DNA of 64,000 nt from Methylobacterium sp. J-088. Lineage in GTDB: Bacteria; Pseudomonadota; Alphaproteobacteria; Rhizobiales; Beijerinckiaceae. A model generated the notes under the pieces. It searched no databases. It was not told where the DNA came from and saw only the letters and a list, made by a program, of their open reading frames with translations. The position numbers were made by a program, and so were the translations under genes. Below are positions 55,527-64,000 of this stretch, piece by piece; the first letter of the stretch is position 1; each line of letters opens with the position of its first letter. The stretch covers positions 30,816 through 94,815 of the forward strand of contig NZ_JAKSYH010000167.1 of NCBI RefSeq assembly GCF_022829295.1. Direction: 5' to 3'.

Positions 55527-56801
55527 ATGAATATCCTGCTGATCGGCTCCGGCGGTCGCGAGCACGCCCTGGCCTGGCGACTGGTCCAGAGCCCGCTCTG
55601 CACCCGGCTGTTCACCGCACCGGGCAATCCCGGCACGGCCCGGCACGGTACCAACCGGCCGGACCTGACGATCTCGGATCACGCCGCGATCGCCGCCTTC
55701 TGTGCTTCGGAATCGATCGGCCTCGTGGTGGTCGGCCCCGAGGCGCCCCTGGTCGCCGGGCTGGTCGATGATCTGAAGGCCGCCGGGATCCGCGCCTTCG
55801 GCCCGACCCGCGATGCCGCCCGGCTCGAGGGCTCGAAGGGCTTCACCAAGGATCTCTGCGCCGCCTGCGGCATCCCGACCGCCGCCTTCGCGCGCTTTAC
55901 CGAACTGCAGCCGGCCCTGGCCTATGTCCGGCAGCAGGGCGCCCCGATCGTCGTGAAGGCCGACGGGCTCGCCGCCGGCAAGGGCGTCACCGTTGCCGAG
56001 ACCCTGGATCAGGCCGAGGACGCCCTGGCGTCGCTGTTCGAAGATCCGGGCGCCGAGGTGGTGGTCGAGGAATGCCTGTTCGGCGAGGAGGCCAGCTTCT
56101 TCGCCCTGTGCGACGGCATGCGGGCGATCCCGCTCGGCACCGCCCAGGACCACAAGCGCGTGTTCGACGGCGACCGCGGCCCGAATACCGGCGGCATGGG
56201 CGCCTATTCCCCGGCCCGGGTCGTCACACCGGAGATCGAGGCCCGGGTCATGGCCGAGATCATCGCCCCGACGCTCGCCGGGATGCGGGCGCGCGGCTGC
56301 CCGTTCACCGGCATCCTCTATGCCGGCCTGATGCTCACCGCGGACGGCCCCAAGCTCATCGAGTACAACACCCGCTTCGGCGATCCCGAGGCGCAGGTGC
56401 TGATGCCGCGCCTCGCCTCCGACCTCGTGCCGGCGCTGCTCTCGGCCTGCGACGGCGACCTCTCCGGGGTGGGCCTGGAATTCGACGCCCACCGGGCCGC
56501 CCTCACCGTGGTGATGGCGGCCGCCGGCTATCCGGGTGCCGTGGTGCGCGGCTCCGTGATCCGGGGCATCGACGAGGCCGAGGGCGACGGCGTGTTCGTC
56601 TTCCAGGCCGGCACCCGCGCCGAGAACGGCCAGCTGCTGGCCGATGGCGGCCGGGTGCTGGCGATCACGGCGCTGGGCGACAGCGTCACCGATGCCAAGG
56701 ACCGCGCCTACGCGGCGGTCGCCCGGATCGACTGGCCGCAGGGGTTTTGTAGACGCGACATCGGCTATCGGGCTGTGGCGCGGGAGGCCGGACAGGGCTG
56801 A
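55527..56801 (+). CDS. purD: Phosphoribosylamine-glycine ligase
   Basis: 424 residues, normal length. ATP-grasp enzyme of purine synthesis joining glycine to phosphoribosylamine. Visible: [115 protein letters not shown], and [20 protein letters not shown]. The start ATG at 55527 begins the Rossmann-like first strand. Followed by a multi-hairpin repeat. Confidence 0.96.
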   Translation: MNILLIGSGGREHALAWRLVQSPLCTRLFTAPGNPGTARHGTNRPDLTISDHAAIAAFCASESIGLVVVGPEAPLVAGLVDDLKAAGIRAFGPTRDAARLEGSKGFTKDLCAACGIPTAAFARFTELQPALAYVRQQGAPIVVKADGLAAGKGVTVAETLDQAEDALASLFEDPGAEVVVEECLFGEEASFFALCDGMRAIPLGTAQDHKRVFDGDRGPNTGGMGAYSPARVVTPEIEARVMAEIIAPTLAGMRARGCPFTGILYAGLMLTADGPKLIEYNTRFGDPEAQVLMPRLASDLVPALLSACDGDLSGVGLEFDAHRAALTVVMAAAGYPGAVVRGSVIRGIDEAEGDGVFVFQAGTRAENGQLLADGGRVLAITALGDSVTDAKDRAYAAVARIDWPQGFCRRDIGYRAVAREAGQG

Positions 56802-56809
56802 AAAGTCCC

Positions 56810-56928
56810 GGTTTCAAAAGGTCTGCGACCTTTTGCGGATGCAGGGTGGAACTCTGCTGGGCCCGGGCGAAGCCCGACTTCGGGGCTCCGCCCCAAACCC
56901 CGCCGAAGGGCTTAGCCCTTTGGGAACC
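56810..56928. repeat. Multi-hairpin repeat, copy E
   Basis: GGTTTC (56810-56815) at left, arm AAAAGGTC/GACCTTTT, a core GCGGAT with weakened hairpins (CAGgGT/ACtCTG, GGGC/GCCC, GGGGC/GCCCC), ACCCCGCC, arm GAAGGGC/GCCCTTTGG and a right end GGGAACC. Same order as copy A with several mismatches. It lies between converging purD and ggt. Confidence 0.75.
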
Positions 56929-56930
56929 CG

Positions 56931-58718
56931 TTACTCCCCCACCGCCGCCCCGGCCGGCCTCCGGTTGTCGTTGGCGCCGTAGAGCAGCCCTGGGCGCATC
57001 CGCCCGGTGCGCGAGGCGTCGTTGCCCGAGGAGGCCGCCTCCGGGGCGTCGGGCGCGGCGGCGCGCACCGCGATCAGTTCCTCCGCCCCCCAGGGCTTCT
57101 GCTCGACGATCGTGTGGCCCATGCCGCGCAGGATGCTTTTCGTGTCCGCCGAGAGCGCGAAGGGCTCGGCGTAGACCGTATCGGGCAGCCATTGGTGGTG
57201 GATGCGCGGGGCATCCACCGCCGCCTGCGGCGCCATGCCGAAATCGAGCATGTTGATCAGCGTCTGCGCGTTGATCGTGATGATCCGCGAGCCCCCCGGC
57301 GAGCCCGCCACCAGCGCGACCTTGCCGTCGCGCAGCACGATCGTGGGCGCCATGGAGGAGAGCGGGCGCTTGCCCGGCTGGATCGCGTTCTTCGTGCCCT
57401 GCACGAGGCCAAACAGGTTCGGCACCCCGGTCTTGACCGTGAAGTCGTCCATCTCGTCGTTGAGGAAGAACCCTGTGTCGCCCGCGATCACTCCGGCGCC
57501 GAAATAGCCGTTGATCGTGTAGGTCAGCGAGACCGCGTTGCCGGCCCGGTCCATGACCGAGATGTGGGTGGTCTCGGCCCGCTCATGCGTTTCCAGGCCC
57601 GGATCCGGTCGGATCTCGGCCGATGGAGTCGCCCGGTCCGGCGGGATCGAGGCCCGGAGTTTGTCCAAGTAGGCCGGCGACAGGAGCTGAGCGACCGGAT
57701 TCGCCACGAAGGCCGGGTCGCCGAGCAGCAGATTGCGGTCGGCATATGCGCGCCGCATCGCCTCGACCATCAGGTGCACGCTCCGGGCGGAGTTGAACCC
57801 GGCCGCCGGCAGGTCGTAGCCATCGAGGATGCCGAGAATCTCGCAGAGCGTGACGCCGCCGGACGAGGGCGGGGGGGCCGACAGGACGGTCGTGCCTCGG
57901 TAGCGGCAGGTCAGCGGCTCGGACTCCGTCACCGTGTAGGCAGCGAAGTCTCCTGCCGTCAGCAGGCCGCCACCGGCCCGCGAGGCCGCTTCCATGGCCT
58001 CCGGGATCGCGCCCTTGTAGAAGGCGTCCGCGCCGCGCTCGGCGATGGCCTGGAGGGTGCGGGCGAGGTCGGCCTGGACCAGGCGGTCGCCGGGCCGCCA
58101 GGGGCTGCCGTCCGGGCGCAGGAAGATGCGGGCGACGTTTGCTTGCGCGGCGAACAGCTTCGTACCGGATTCGAGGATGTCGGTGTCGCCCCGGGTCAGC
58201 ACGAACCCGTCCCGGGCCAGCGCGATCGCCGGTGCCATCACCTGCGCGAGCGGCAGGGTCCCGTACTGGGCGAGCGCGGTGTTGAGGCCGAGCACGGTCC
58301 CCGGCACACCCGCCGCCTTCCAGCCGCGCAGGCTCGCACCCGTCACGACGTTGCCGGCGGCGTCGAGATACATGTCGCGCGTGGCGGCCGCCGGGGCGGT
58401 CTCGCGGAAATTGACGAAGCGGCTCCGGCCGTCGGCCGCGTGCAGCACCAGGAAGCCGCCGCCGCCGAGATTGCCGCAGCACGGGTTCACCACCGCTTCC
58501 GCGTAGGCCACCGCCACCGCGGCGTCGACGGCGTTGCCGCCGGCCCTCAGGATATCGGTGCCCACCTGCGAGGCGAGGCGCTGGGACGAGACCACCATCC
58601 CGTTCTCACCCTCTACGGCCGGGCCCGAGGCGGCCCGGGCCGGGGGGCTGCCAAAAGGGCTGCCGAAGGCGAGCAGCGTAGCCAGGAGCAGCGCGCGTGC
58701 CGGTGCCGGTGCGATCAT
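56931..58718 (-). CDS. ggt: Gamma-glutamyltransferase
   Basis: 595 residues from the ATG at 58718 (a 23-codon upstream extension lacks support; GGAGACAGCAGGG precedes this start). Signal peptide then the GGT fold: MVVSSQRLASQVGTDILRAGGNAVDAAVAVAYAEAVVNP, GGGGFLVL, and the self-cleavage threonine in ETTHISVMDRAGNAVSLTYTIN, with SSMAPTIV and AGSPGGSRIITI lining the active site. It processes itself into two subunits in the periplasm and moves or hydrolyses glutathione's gamma-glutamyl bond. Confidence 0.94.
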   Translation of the reverse strand: MIAPAPARALLLATLLAFGSPFGSPPARAASGPAVEGENGMVVSSQRLASQVGTDILRAGGNAVDAAVAVAYAEAVVNPCCGNLGGGGFLVLHAADGRSRFVNFRETAPAAATRDMYLDAAGNVVTGASLRGWKAAGVPGTVLGLNTALAQYGTLPLAQVMAPAIALARDGFVLTRGDTDILESGTKLFAAQANVARIFLRPDGSPWRPGDRLVQADLARTLQAIAERGADAFYKGAIPEAMEAASRAGGGLLTAGDFAAYTVTESEPLTCRYRGTTVLSAPPPSSGGVTLCEILGILDGYDLPAAGFNSARSVHLMVEAMRRAYADRNLLLGDPAFVANPVAQLLSPAYLDKLRASIPPDRATPSAEIRPDPGLETHERAETTHISVMDRAGNAVSLTYTINGYFGAGVIAGDTGFFLNDEMDDFTVKTGVPNLFGLVQGTKNAIQPGKRPLSSMAPTIVLRDGKVALVAGSPGGSRIITINAQTLINMLDFGMAPQAAVDAPRIHHQWLPDTVYAEPFALSADTKSILRGMGHTIVEQKPWGAEELIAVRAAAPDAPEAASSGNDASRTGRMRPGLLYGANDNRRPAGAAVGE

Positions 58719-58854
58719 CCCTGCTGTCTCCGGTGCGGGTCCCGCGCCGCCATATAGGGGACCACACGCCAGAGTCGCTGCTCCCACCCTCCCTCCCGAT
58801 CCTGCGGTGTCGAAGTGCGGCGCAGACGGATGGATGGGAGCCGGCCGATCCGCC

Positions 58855-59865
58855 TCAGCCGTTGCGGAAGGTGTAGCTGTAGCCGTTCAACGCCGGCGCG
58901 CCGCCGAGATGGGCGTAGAGCACCTTCGAGCCCTTCGGGAAGAAGCCCTTCTTCACGAGGTCGATCATGCCCTGCATCGACTTCCCCTCGTAGACCGGGT
59001 CGGTGATCATCCCCTCGAGCCGGGCCGAGAGCCGGATCGCCTCCACGGTCTCCTGCGAGGGCACGCCGTAGACCGGGTAGGCGTAATCCTCGTTGAGCAC
59101 CACGTCGTCGGCCACGATGTCGCCCGCGCCGACCAGGGCGGCGGTGTTCTGGGCGATGTCGAGGACCTGGGCCTTGGTCTGGGCCGGGGTGCAGGAGGCG
59201 TCGATGCCGATGACGTTGCGGGCGCGCCCGTCCGTCGAGAAGCCCACCAGCATGCCGGCATGGGTCGAGCCGGTGACGGTGCAGACCACCACGTAATCGA
59301 AGCGCAGACCCATCTCGGCCTCCTGCTTCCGGACTTCCTCGGCGAAGCCGACATAGCCGAGGCCGCCGAACTTGTGCACCGAGGCGCCCGCCGGGATCGC
59401 GTAGGGCTTGCCGCCCTTGGCCTCGACCTCGGCGAGCGCGCGCTTCCACGAATCGCGGATGCCGATGTCGAACCCGTCATCCACGAGCTGCGTCTGCGCG
59501 CCCATGATCCGCGACAGCAGGATGTTGCCGACACGGTCGTAGACCGCGTCCTCGTGGGGCACCCAGGCCTCCTGGATAAGCCGGCACTTCATCCCGATCT
59601 TGGCGGCGACCGCGGCGACCATGCGGGTATGGTTCGATTGCACGCCGCCGATCGACACCAGCGTGTCGGCGCCGCTCGCGATGGCATCCGGCACGATGTA
59701 TTCGAGCTTGCGCAGCTTGTTGCCGCCATAGGCCAAGCCCGAATTGCAATCCTCGCGCTTGGCGTAGAGTTCGACCTCGCCACCGAGATGGGCGGTCAGA
59801 CGCTTGAGCGGCTCGATCGGCGTCGGGCCGAAGGTCAGGGGATAGCGCTCGAATGTGTCCAGCAT
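58855..59865 (-). CDS. acdS: 1-aminocyclopropane-1-carboxylate (ACC) deaminase
   Basis: 336 residues against about 338 for the family. PLP lysine in [25 protein letters not shown] with the nucleophilic serine, [13 protein letters not shown], and the tyrosine-glutamate pair in [11 protein letters not shown] that separate ACC deaminase from D-cysteine desulfhydrase. It splits ACC, the plant ethylene precursor, into 2-oxobutanoate and ammonia in the cytoplasm. Divergent from an Lrp-type regulator that matches acdR. Both promoters lie in 59866-60102. Confidence 0.93.
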   Translation of the reverse strand: MLDTFERYPLTFGPTPIEPLKRLTAHLGGEVELYAKREDCNSGLAYGGNKLRKLEYIVPDAIASGADTLVSIGGVQSNHTRMVAAVAAKIGMKCRLIQEAWVPHEDAVYDRVGNILLSRIMGAQTQLVDDGFDIGIRDSWKRALAEVEAKGGKPYAIPAGASVHKFGGLGYVGFAEEVRKQEAEMGLRFDYVVVCTVTGSTHAGMLVGFSTDGRARNVIGIDASCTPAQTKAQVLDIAQNTAALVGAGDIVADDVVLNEDYAYPVYGVPSQETVEAIRLSARLEGMITDPVYEGKSMQGMIDLVKKGFFPKGSKVLYAHLGGAPALNGYSYTFRNG

Positions 59866-60102
59866 CGGGTCTCTCCGGGTCTCGGGACGCGCCCGGGGGC
59901 TCGTCCCCGGATGCGTCGAAGCGAGGCCCCGAGGGAGCGGGCGGGAAGGCCCGGCTCCGTCTTCGAGGCGCAGGAAGAATCTACCCGATCCTTGATGAAA
60001 GGTGCTCTCGATCTTTGGGAGCGATATGCCTGCTGCTTGCGCCGTCGCAGCAATTTACGGCAGATAGCTCCGCATCGACGGACTAATCTGAAAGAATTCG
60101 TC

Positions 60103-60567
60103 ATGTCCCTAGGGCTCGACCGGATCGACCACAAGATCCTGCGGCTGCTGCAGGTCGATGGGCGCATGGCCAATGCCGAGATCGCCGAGCGGGTCGGCAC
60201 CAGCGCGGCCACCTGCCACCGCCGGATCCAGCGCCTGTTTACCGAGGGGTTCGTGCGGGCGGTGCGGGCCTTGATCGATCCGGCCCGGGTCGGCCGCGGC
60301 ACCCTCGTCTTTGTCGGCGTCGTGCTCGACCGCTCCACACCCGAGAGCTTTTCGGAGTTCGAGACCGCCGTGCGGTCGATTCCTGTGCTCCTCGACTGTC
60401 ACCTCGTGGCCGGCGACTTCGACTACATGCTGAAGATCCGGGTCTCCGACATGGCCGACTTCAACCGCCTCCACAGCGCCACGCTGATCGGCCTGCCGGG
60501 GGTGCGCCAGACCCGGACCTTCTTCGTCATGAAGGAGGTGATCGACAACGCGCCCCTCGATCTGTGA
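60103..60567 (+). CDS. acdR: Lrp/AsnC-family regulator of acdS
   Basis: 154 residues from the ATG at 60103. N-terminal helix-turn-helix (RIDHKILRLLQVDGRMANAEIAERVGTSAATCHRRIQRLFTEGFVRAVRALIDPARVG) and a C-terminal RAM ligand/oligomer domain (VLLDCHLVAGDFDYMLKIRVSDMADF). Divergent placement next to acdS is the classical acdR-acdS arrangement, in which AcdR with ACC activates acdS. The intergenic region of 237 bp would hold the Lrp boxes; no clear consensus can be picked by eye. Confidence 0.88.
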   Translation: MSLGLDRIDHKILRLLQVDGRMANAEIAERVGTSAATCHRRIQRLFTEGFVRAVRALIDPARVGRGTLVFVGVVLDRSTPESFSEFETAVRSIPVLLDCHLVAGDFDYMLKIRVSDMADFNRLHSATLIGLPGVRQTRTFFVMKEVIDNAPLDL

Positions 60568-60629
60568 CCGAGGAACCCAGTTTCAGACCGTATCGGCGGC
60601 CACCGCTGGGCTTATCGCAACGGACGACG

Positions 60630-60809
60630 CGCATCCCTTTCCTGGACAGGTGCAGCGAAGCGGAACCTGATCCGGATCCAGCACACAGAGCGCCGCGCAG
60701 CGGCACATGATGGCATCGCGGCGGCGCATACGGACGCTGCGCGTGGTCTTGTGCTGGATCCGGGTCGCGTTCCGCTGACGCTCCCCGCGCCCGGGAAAGA
60801 GACGGCGCG
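60630..60809. repeat. Long imperfect inverted repeat (MITE-like)
   Basis: Arms of about 73 bases (60630-60702 and 60735-60809) are imperfectly complementary, with the best blocks CCGGATCCAGCACA, AGCGGAAC and CGCGCAGCG matched on the other side. A spacer of about 32 bases separates them. There is no open frame. It fills the region between the acdR stop and rarA (60568-60835), which are converging genes. Confidence 0.7.
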
Positions 60810-60835
60810 CAGGCCATATCCCTCGCGGTTCCGTT

Positions 60836-62179
<1,344 letters not shown>

Positions 62180-62239
62180 CCGCGCATCAACACCGGGCCT
62201 GGGCGGGGGCGCAAGCCGGGTGCCCGCGACGGCAGGGGA

Positions 62240-63691
62240 TCAGCCGCCGAACACCGAGGTGATGACCTCGCCGTTGCGGTTGATCGTGACCTCCCAGGCG
62301 TTGAGGCTGTTGCGGGTGACCCGGTCGAGATCCTTGGTGGCCGCCATCGGCACGCCGTTGACCGCCACGATCAAGTCGCCCTTCTGCAACCCGACCCGGG
62401 CCGCGACGGAATTCTCGTCCACCGCCATCACGGCCACGCCGTCGGCCGGGAAATCGACCTGCATCTCCTCGGCCACCGCCGGCGAGGTGTTGACCAGCGT
62501 GGCGCCCAGGAACGGCGAGCGGGTCTTCACCTTGAGCGCGTCCCGCGGGCGCGTCTCCGGCGCGGGCGCCAGCTTGACGGTGACGGTCTGGCGGTTCGTG
62601 CCGCGCAGGATCCCGAACCGGGTCTGGCCCTGGACGCCCTTGAGCGCGAAGCGGTAGCCGAACGCCTCCGGGTCGGCCACCTCCTGCCCGTCCACGGTCA
62701 GGATCAGGTCGCCGCGCTTCAGGCCCGCCTCGTCGGCCGGGCTCTTGGCTTGCAGGCTCGCCACCAGCACGCCGGTCGGGTGGTCGAGGCCCATGCTGTC
62801 GGCGATGTCGGGGGTGACGCTCTGGATACGGGCCCCGAGCCAGGGCCGGCGCACGATGCTGGCCCCGTCGCGGGCGGCGTCGACCACAGCCTTGACCATG
62901 CCCACCGGGATCGCGAAGCCGATGCCGTGGCTGCCGCCGGATTGCGAGTAGATCGCAGTGTTGATGCCGACCAATTGGCCGCGCAGGTCGACCAGCGCGC
63001 CGCCGGAATTGCCCGGGTTGATCGCCGCGTCGGTCTGGATGAAGTACTGGTAGTCCGCCGAGCCGACCTGGGTGCGGGCGAGCGCCGACACGATGCCCTG
63101 GGTCACGGTCTGGCCGACCCCGAACGGGTTGCCGATCGCCATCACGAAGTCACCGACCTCCAGGGCGTCGGCATCGCCGAACGGCATCGGCACCAGGCCC
63201 TTCGGCACATCCTTGAGCTTCAGCACCGCGAGGTCGGTGCGTGTGTCGCGCATCACGATCGTCGCCTCGAACTCCCGGCGGTCGGCCAGCGCGATCCGCA
63301 CCTCATTCATGTTGTCGATGACGTGGTTGTTGGTGATCACAAGCCCGTCGGCATCGACCAGAACGCCGGAGCCCAGGGACTTCTGCGCCCGCTCGCCCCG
63401 GGGGCCGCGCCCGCCCTCCGGCTCGCCGAAGAAGCGGCGCATGAACTCCTCCATGGCGCTGGAGCGCGCGCTGGAGCGCTTGTCCACGTGCGAGGCGTAG
63501 ACGTTCACCACCGAGGGCGCGGCGCGCTTCACCACGGGGGCGAAGGACAACTGTACGTCGGCCTTGCTGAGGGGCACGGCCTTGCCGGGACTCCCCTCCT
63601 TCGCGCTCTCCGTGCGCGCCATCTGAGCCGTGGCCGGGCCGGCGGCCAGCAGGGCTGCGACGAGGGCGGGCAGGGCGAGGCGAGTCAGCAT
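62240..63691 (-). CDS. Do/DegP-family periplasmic serine protease
   Basis: 483 residues, ATG at 63691; a longer frame upstream lacks a signal. Signal peptide (TRLALPALVAALLAAGPATA), trypsin-like domain with His in ITNNHVIDN, Asp in TRTDLAVLKL and Ser in TDAAINPGNSGGALVDL, then two PDZ domains (GVLVASLQAKSPADEAGLKRGDLIL and GVAVMAVDENSVAARVGLQKGDLIV). It degrades or refolds misfolded envelope proteins. DegP and DegQ cannot be told apart here. Likely envelope-stress induced, but no sigma-E site is visible by eye. Confidence 0.93.
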   Translation of the reverse strand: MLTRLALPALVAALLAAGPATAQMARTESAKEGSPGKAVPLSKADVQLSFAPVVKRAAPSVVNVYASHVDKRSSARSSAMEEFMRRFFGEPEGGRGPRGERAQKSLGSGVLVDADGLVITNNHVIDNMNEVRIALADRREFEATIVMRDTRTDLAVLKLKDVPKGLVPMPFGDADALEVGDFVMAIGNPFGVGQTVTQGIVSALARTQVGSADYQYFIQTDAAINPGNSGGALVDLRGQLVGINTAIYSQSGGSHGIGFAIPVGMVKAVVDAARDGASIVRRPWLGARIQSVTPDIADSMGLDHPTGVLVASLQAKSPADEAGLKRGDLILTVDGQEVADPEAFGYRFALKGVQGQTRFGILRGTNRQTVTVKLAPAPETRPRDALKVKTRSPFLGATLVNTSPAVAEEMQVDFPADGVAVMAVDENSVAARVGLQKGDLIVAVNGVPMAATKDLDRVTRNSLNAWEVTINRNGEVITSVFGG

Positions 63692-63874
63692 ACAGAGGGC
63701 TCCGACGTCAGGGCGCGCGCCGTCCTGGACACGAAGCGGAGGCGCACGCTGCAGCCCTACGCTATCGAGGCCGATTGCGGCAGGTCCACGACACCGTCGC
63801 CGCAAGCCGCGCGAGCGATGAACCGAAGTGCAGCCAAGCTGATCCTGTCGGCACGTCCAGGCGCCGAACGGCAC

Positions 63875-63904
63875 AAAGCCCCCGTTCTGGTGAACGGGGG
63901 CTTT
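63875..63904. terminator. Strong terminator behind initiator tRNA
   Basis: AAAGCCCCCGTTC and GAACGGGGGCTTT form a perfect 13-bp stem around a 4-base loop, 18 bases beyond the CCA end of the minus-strand tRNA. Runs of A and T at both ends would let it work in both directions. Confidence 0.8.
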
Positions 63905-63922
63905 GCTGGTCGTGTGGTGAGT

Positions 63923-63999
<77 letters not shown>

Positions 64000-64000
64000 C

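Overview
The window is very GC-rich chromosomal DNA with strong third-position G/C bias. The gene set points to an alphaproteobacterium of the order Hyphomicrobiales, most likely a plant-associated Methylobacterium (Methylobacteriaceae). It holds an ACC deaminase with its Lrp-type regulator, a Rut pyrimidine-degradation operon, a DUF5872 protein, a GCG_CRPN-type secreted peptide, an Omp25-like porin, and several families of dispersed hairpin repeats. The genus is inferred from gene content and style; no rRNA is present to confirm it. I see no rRNA, CRISPR array, prophage, transposase or plasmid backbone gene.

Layout. 1-4.5 kb: sugar-modification and surface-glycan genes (3' end of a DegT-type aminotransferase, a NeuD/PglD-like acyltransferase, a CatB-like acetyltransferase, two GT2 glycosyltransferases) around an NfeR-like PadR regulator. 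4.5-7.7 kb: rutABCD on the minus strand. 8-12.1 kb: small secreted proteins, thrC and an M16 peptidase. 12.3-20.1 kb: signalling and redox block with a GGDEF/EAL protein, a single-domain globin beside a ferredoxin-reductase-like protein, a chemoreceptor and a Crp/Fnr regulator. 20.3-27 kb: an MDR oxidoreductase, small secreted or hypothetical proteins, a decayed SDR gene, DUF5872 and a porin. 27.5-32.3 kb: an adenylate cyclase with a predicted c-type-heme sensor domain, then a run of short, weakly characterised genes. 32.5-39.7 kb: an AraC regulator, a His-rich periplasmic protein, a CzcB/CzcA-type metal efflux pair and a chemoreceptor pseudogene. 40-45 kb: a Mop/TOBE protein, tRNA-Ile2 and a PaoABC-like molybdenum aldehyde oxidoreductase. 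45-52 kb: an MqsR/MqsA toxin-antitoxin pair, then a YtfQRT-YjfF-like sugar ABC transporter and a DapA-superfamily aldolase. 52-64 kb: an orphan RND adaptor, oxalate decarboxylase, purD, gamma-glutamyltransferase, acdS/acdR, rarA, a Do-like protease and initiator tRNA.

How the genes work together. Plant-surface life is a consistent theme: ACC deaminase lowers plant ethylene precursor, oxalate decarboxylase removes a common plant acid, the ABC transporter plus aldolase suggests use of a plant- or microbe-derived sugar, and the Rut enzymes salvage nitrogen from uracil. Signalling genes (chemoreceptor, c-di-GMP protein, cyclase, Crp/Fnr) make up much of the rest.

The least explained structure is intergenic. 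At least five positions carry a roughly 100-140 bp element made of nested hairpins, whose ends are GGTTTC and GAAACC and whose core is closed by GCGGGT/ACCCGC. One copy has been split by a second repeat family. Other items for follow-up are the globin and cysteine-less reductase neighbours, a zinc-cysteine-less MqsA, a degenerate EAL domain, the CXXCH-containing cyclase and a candidate small RNA.
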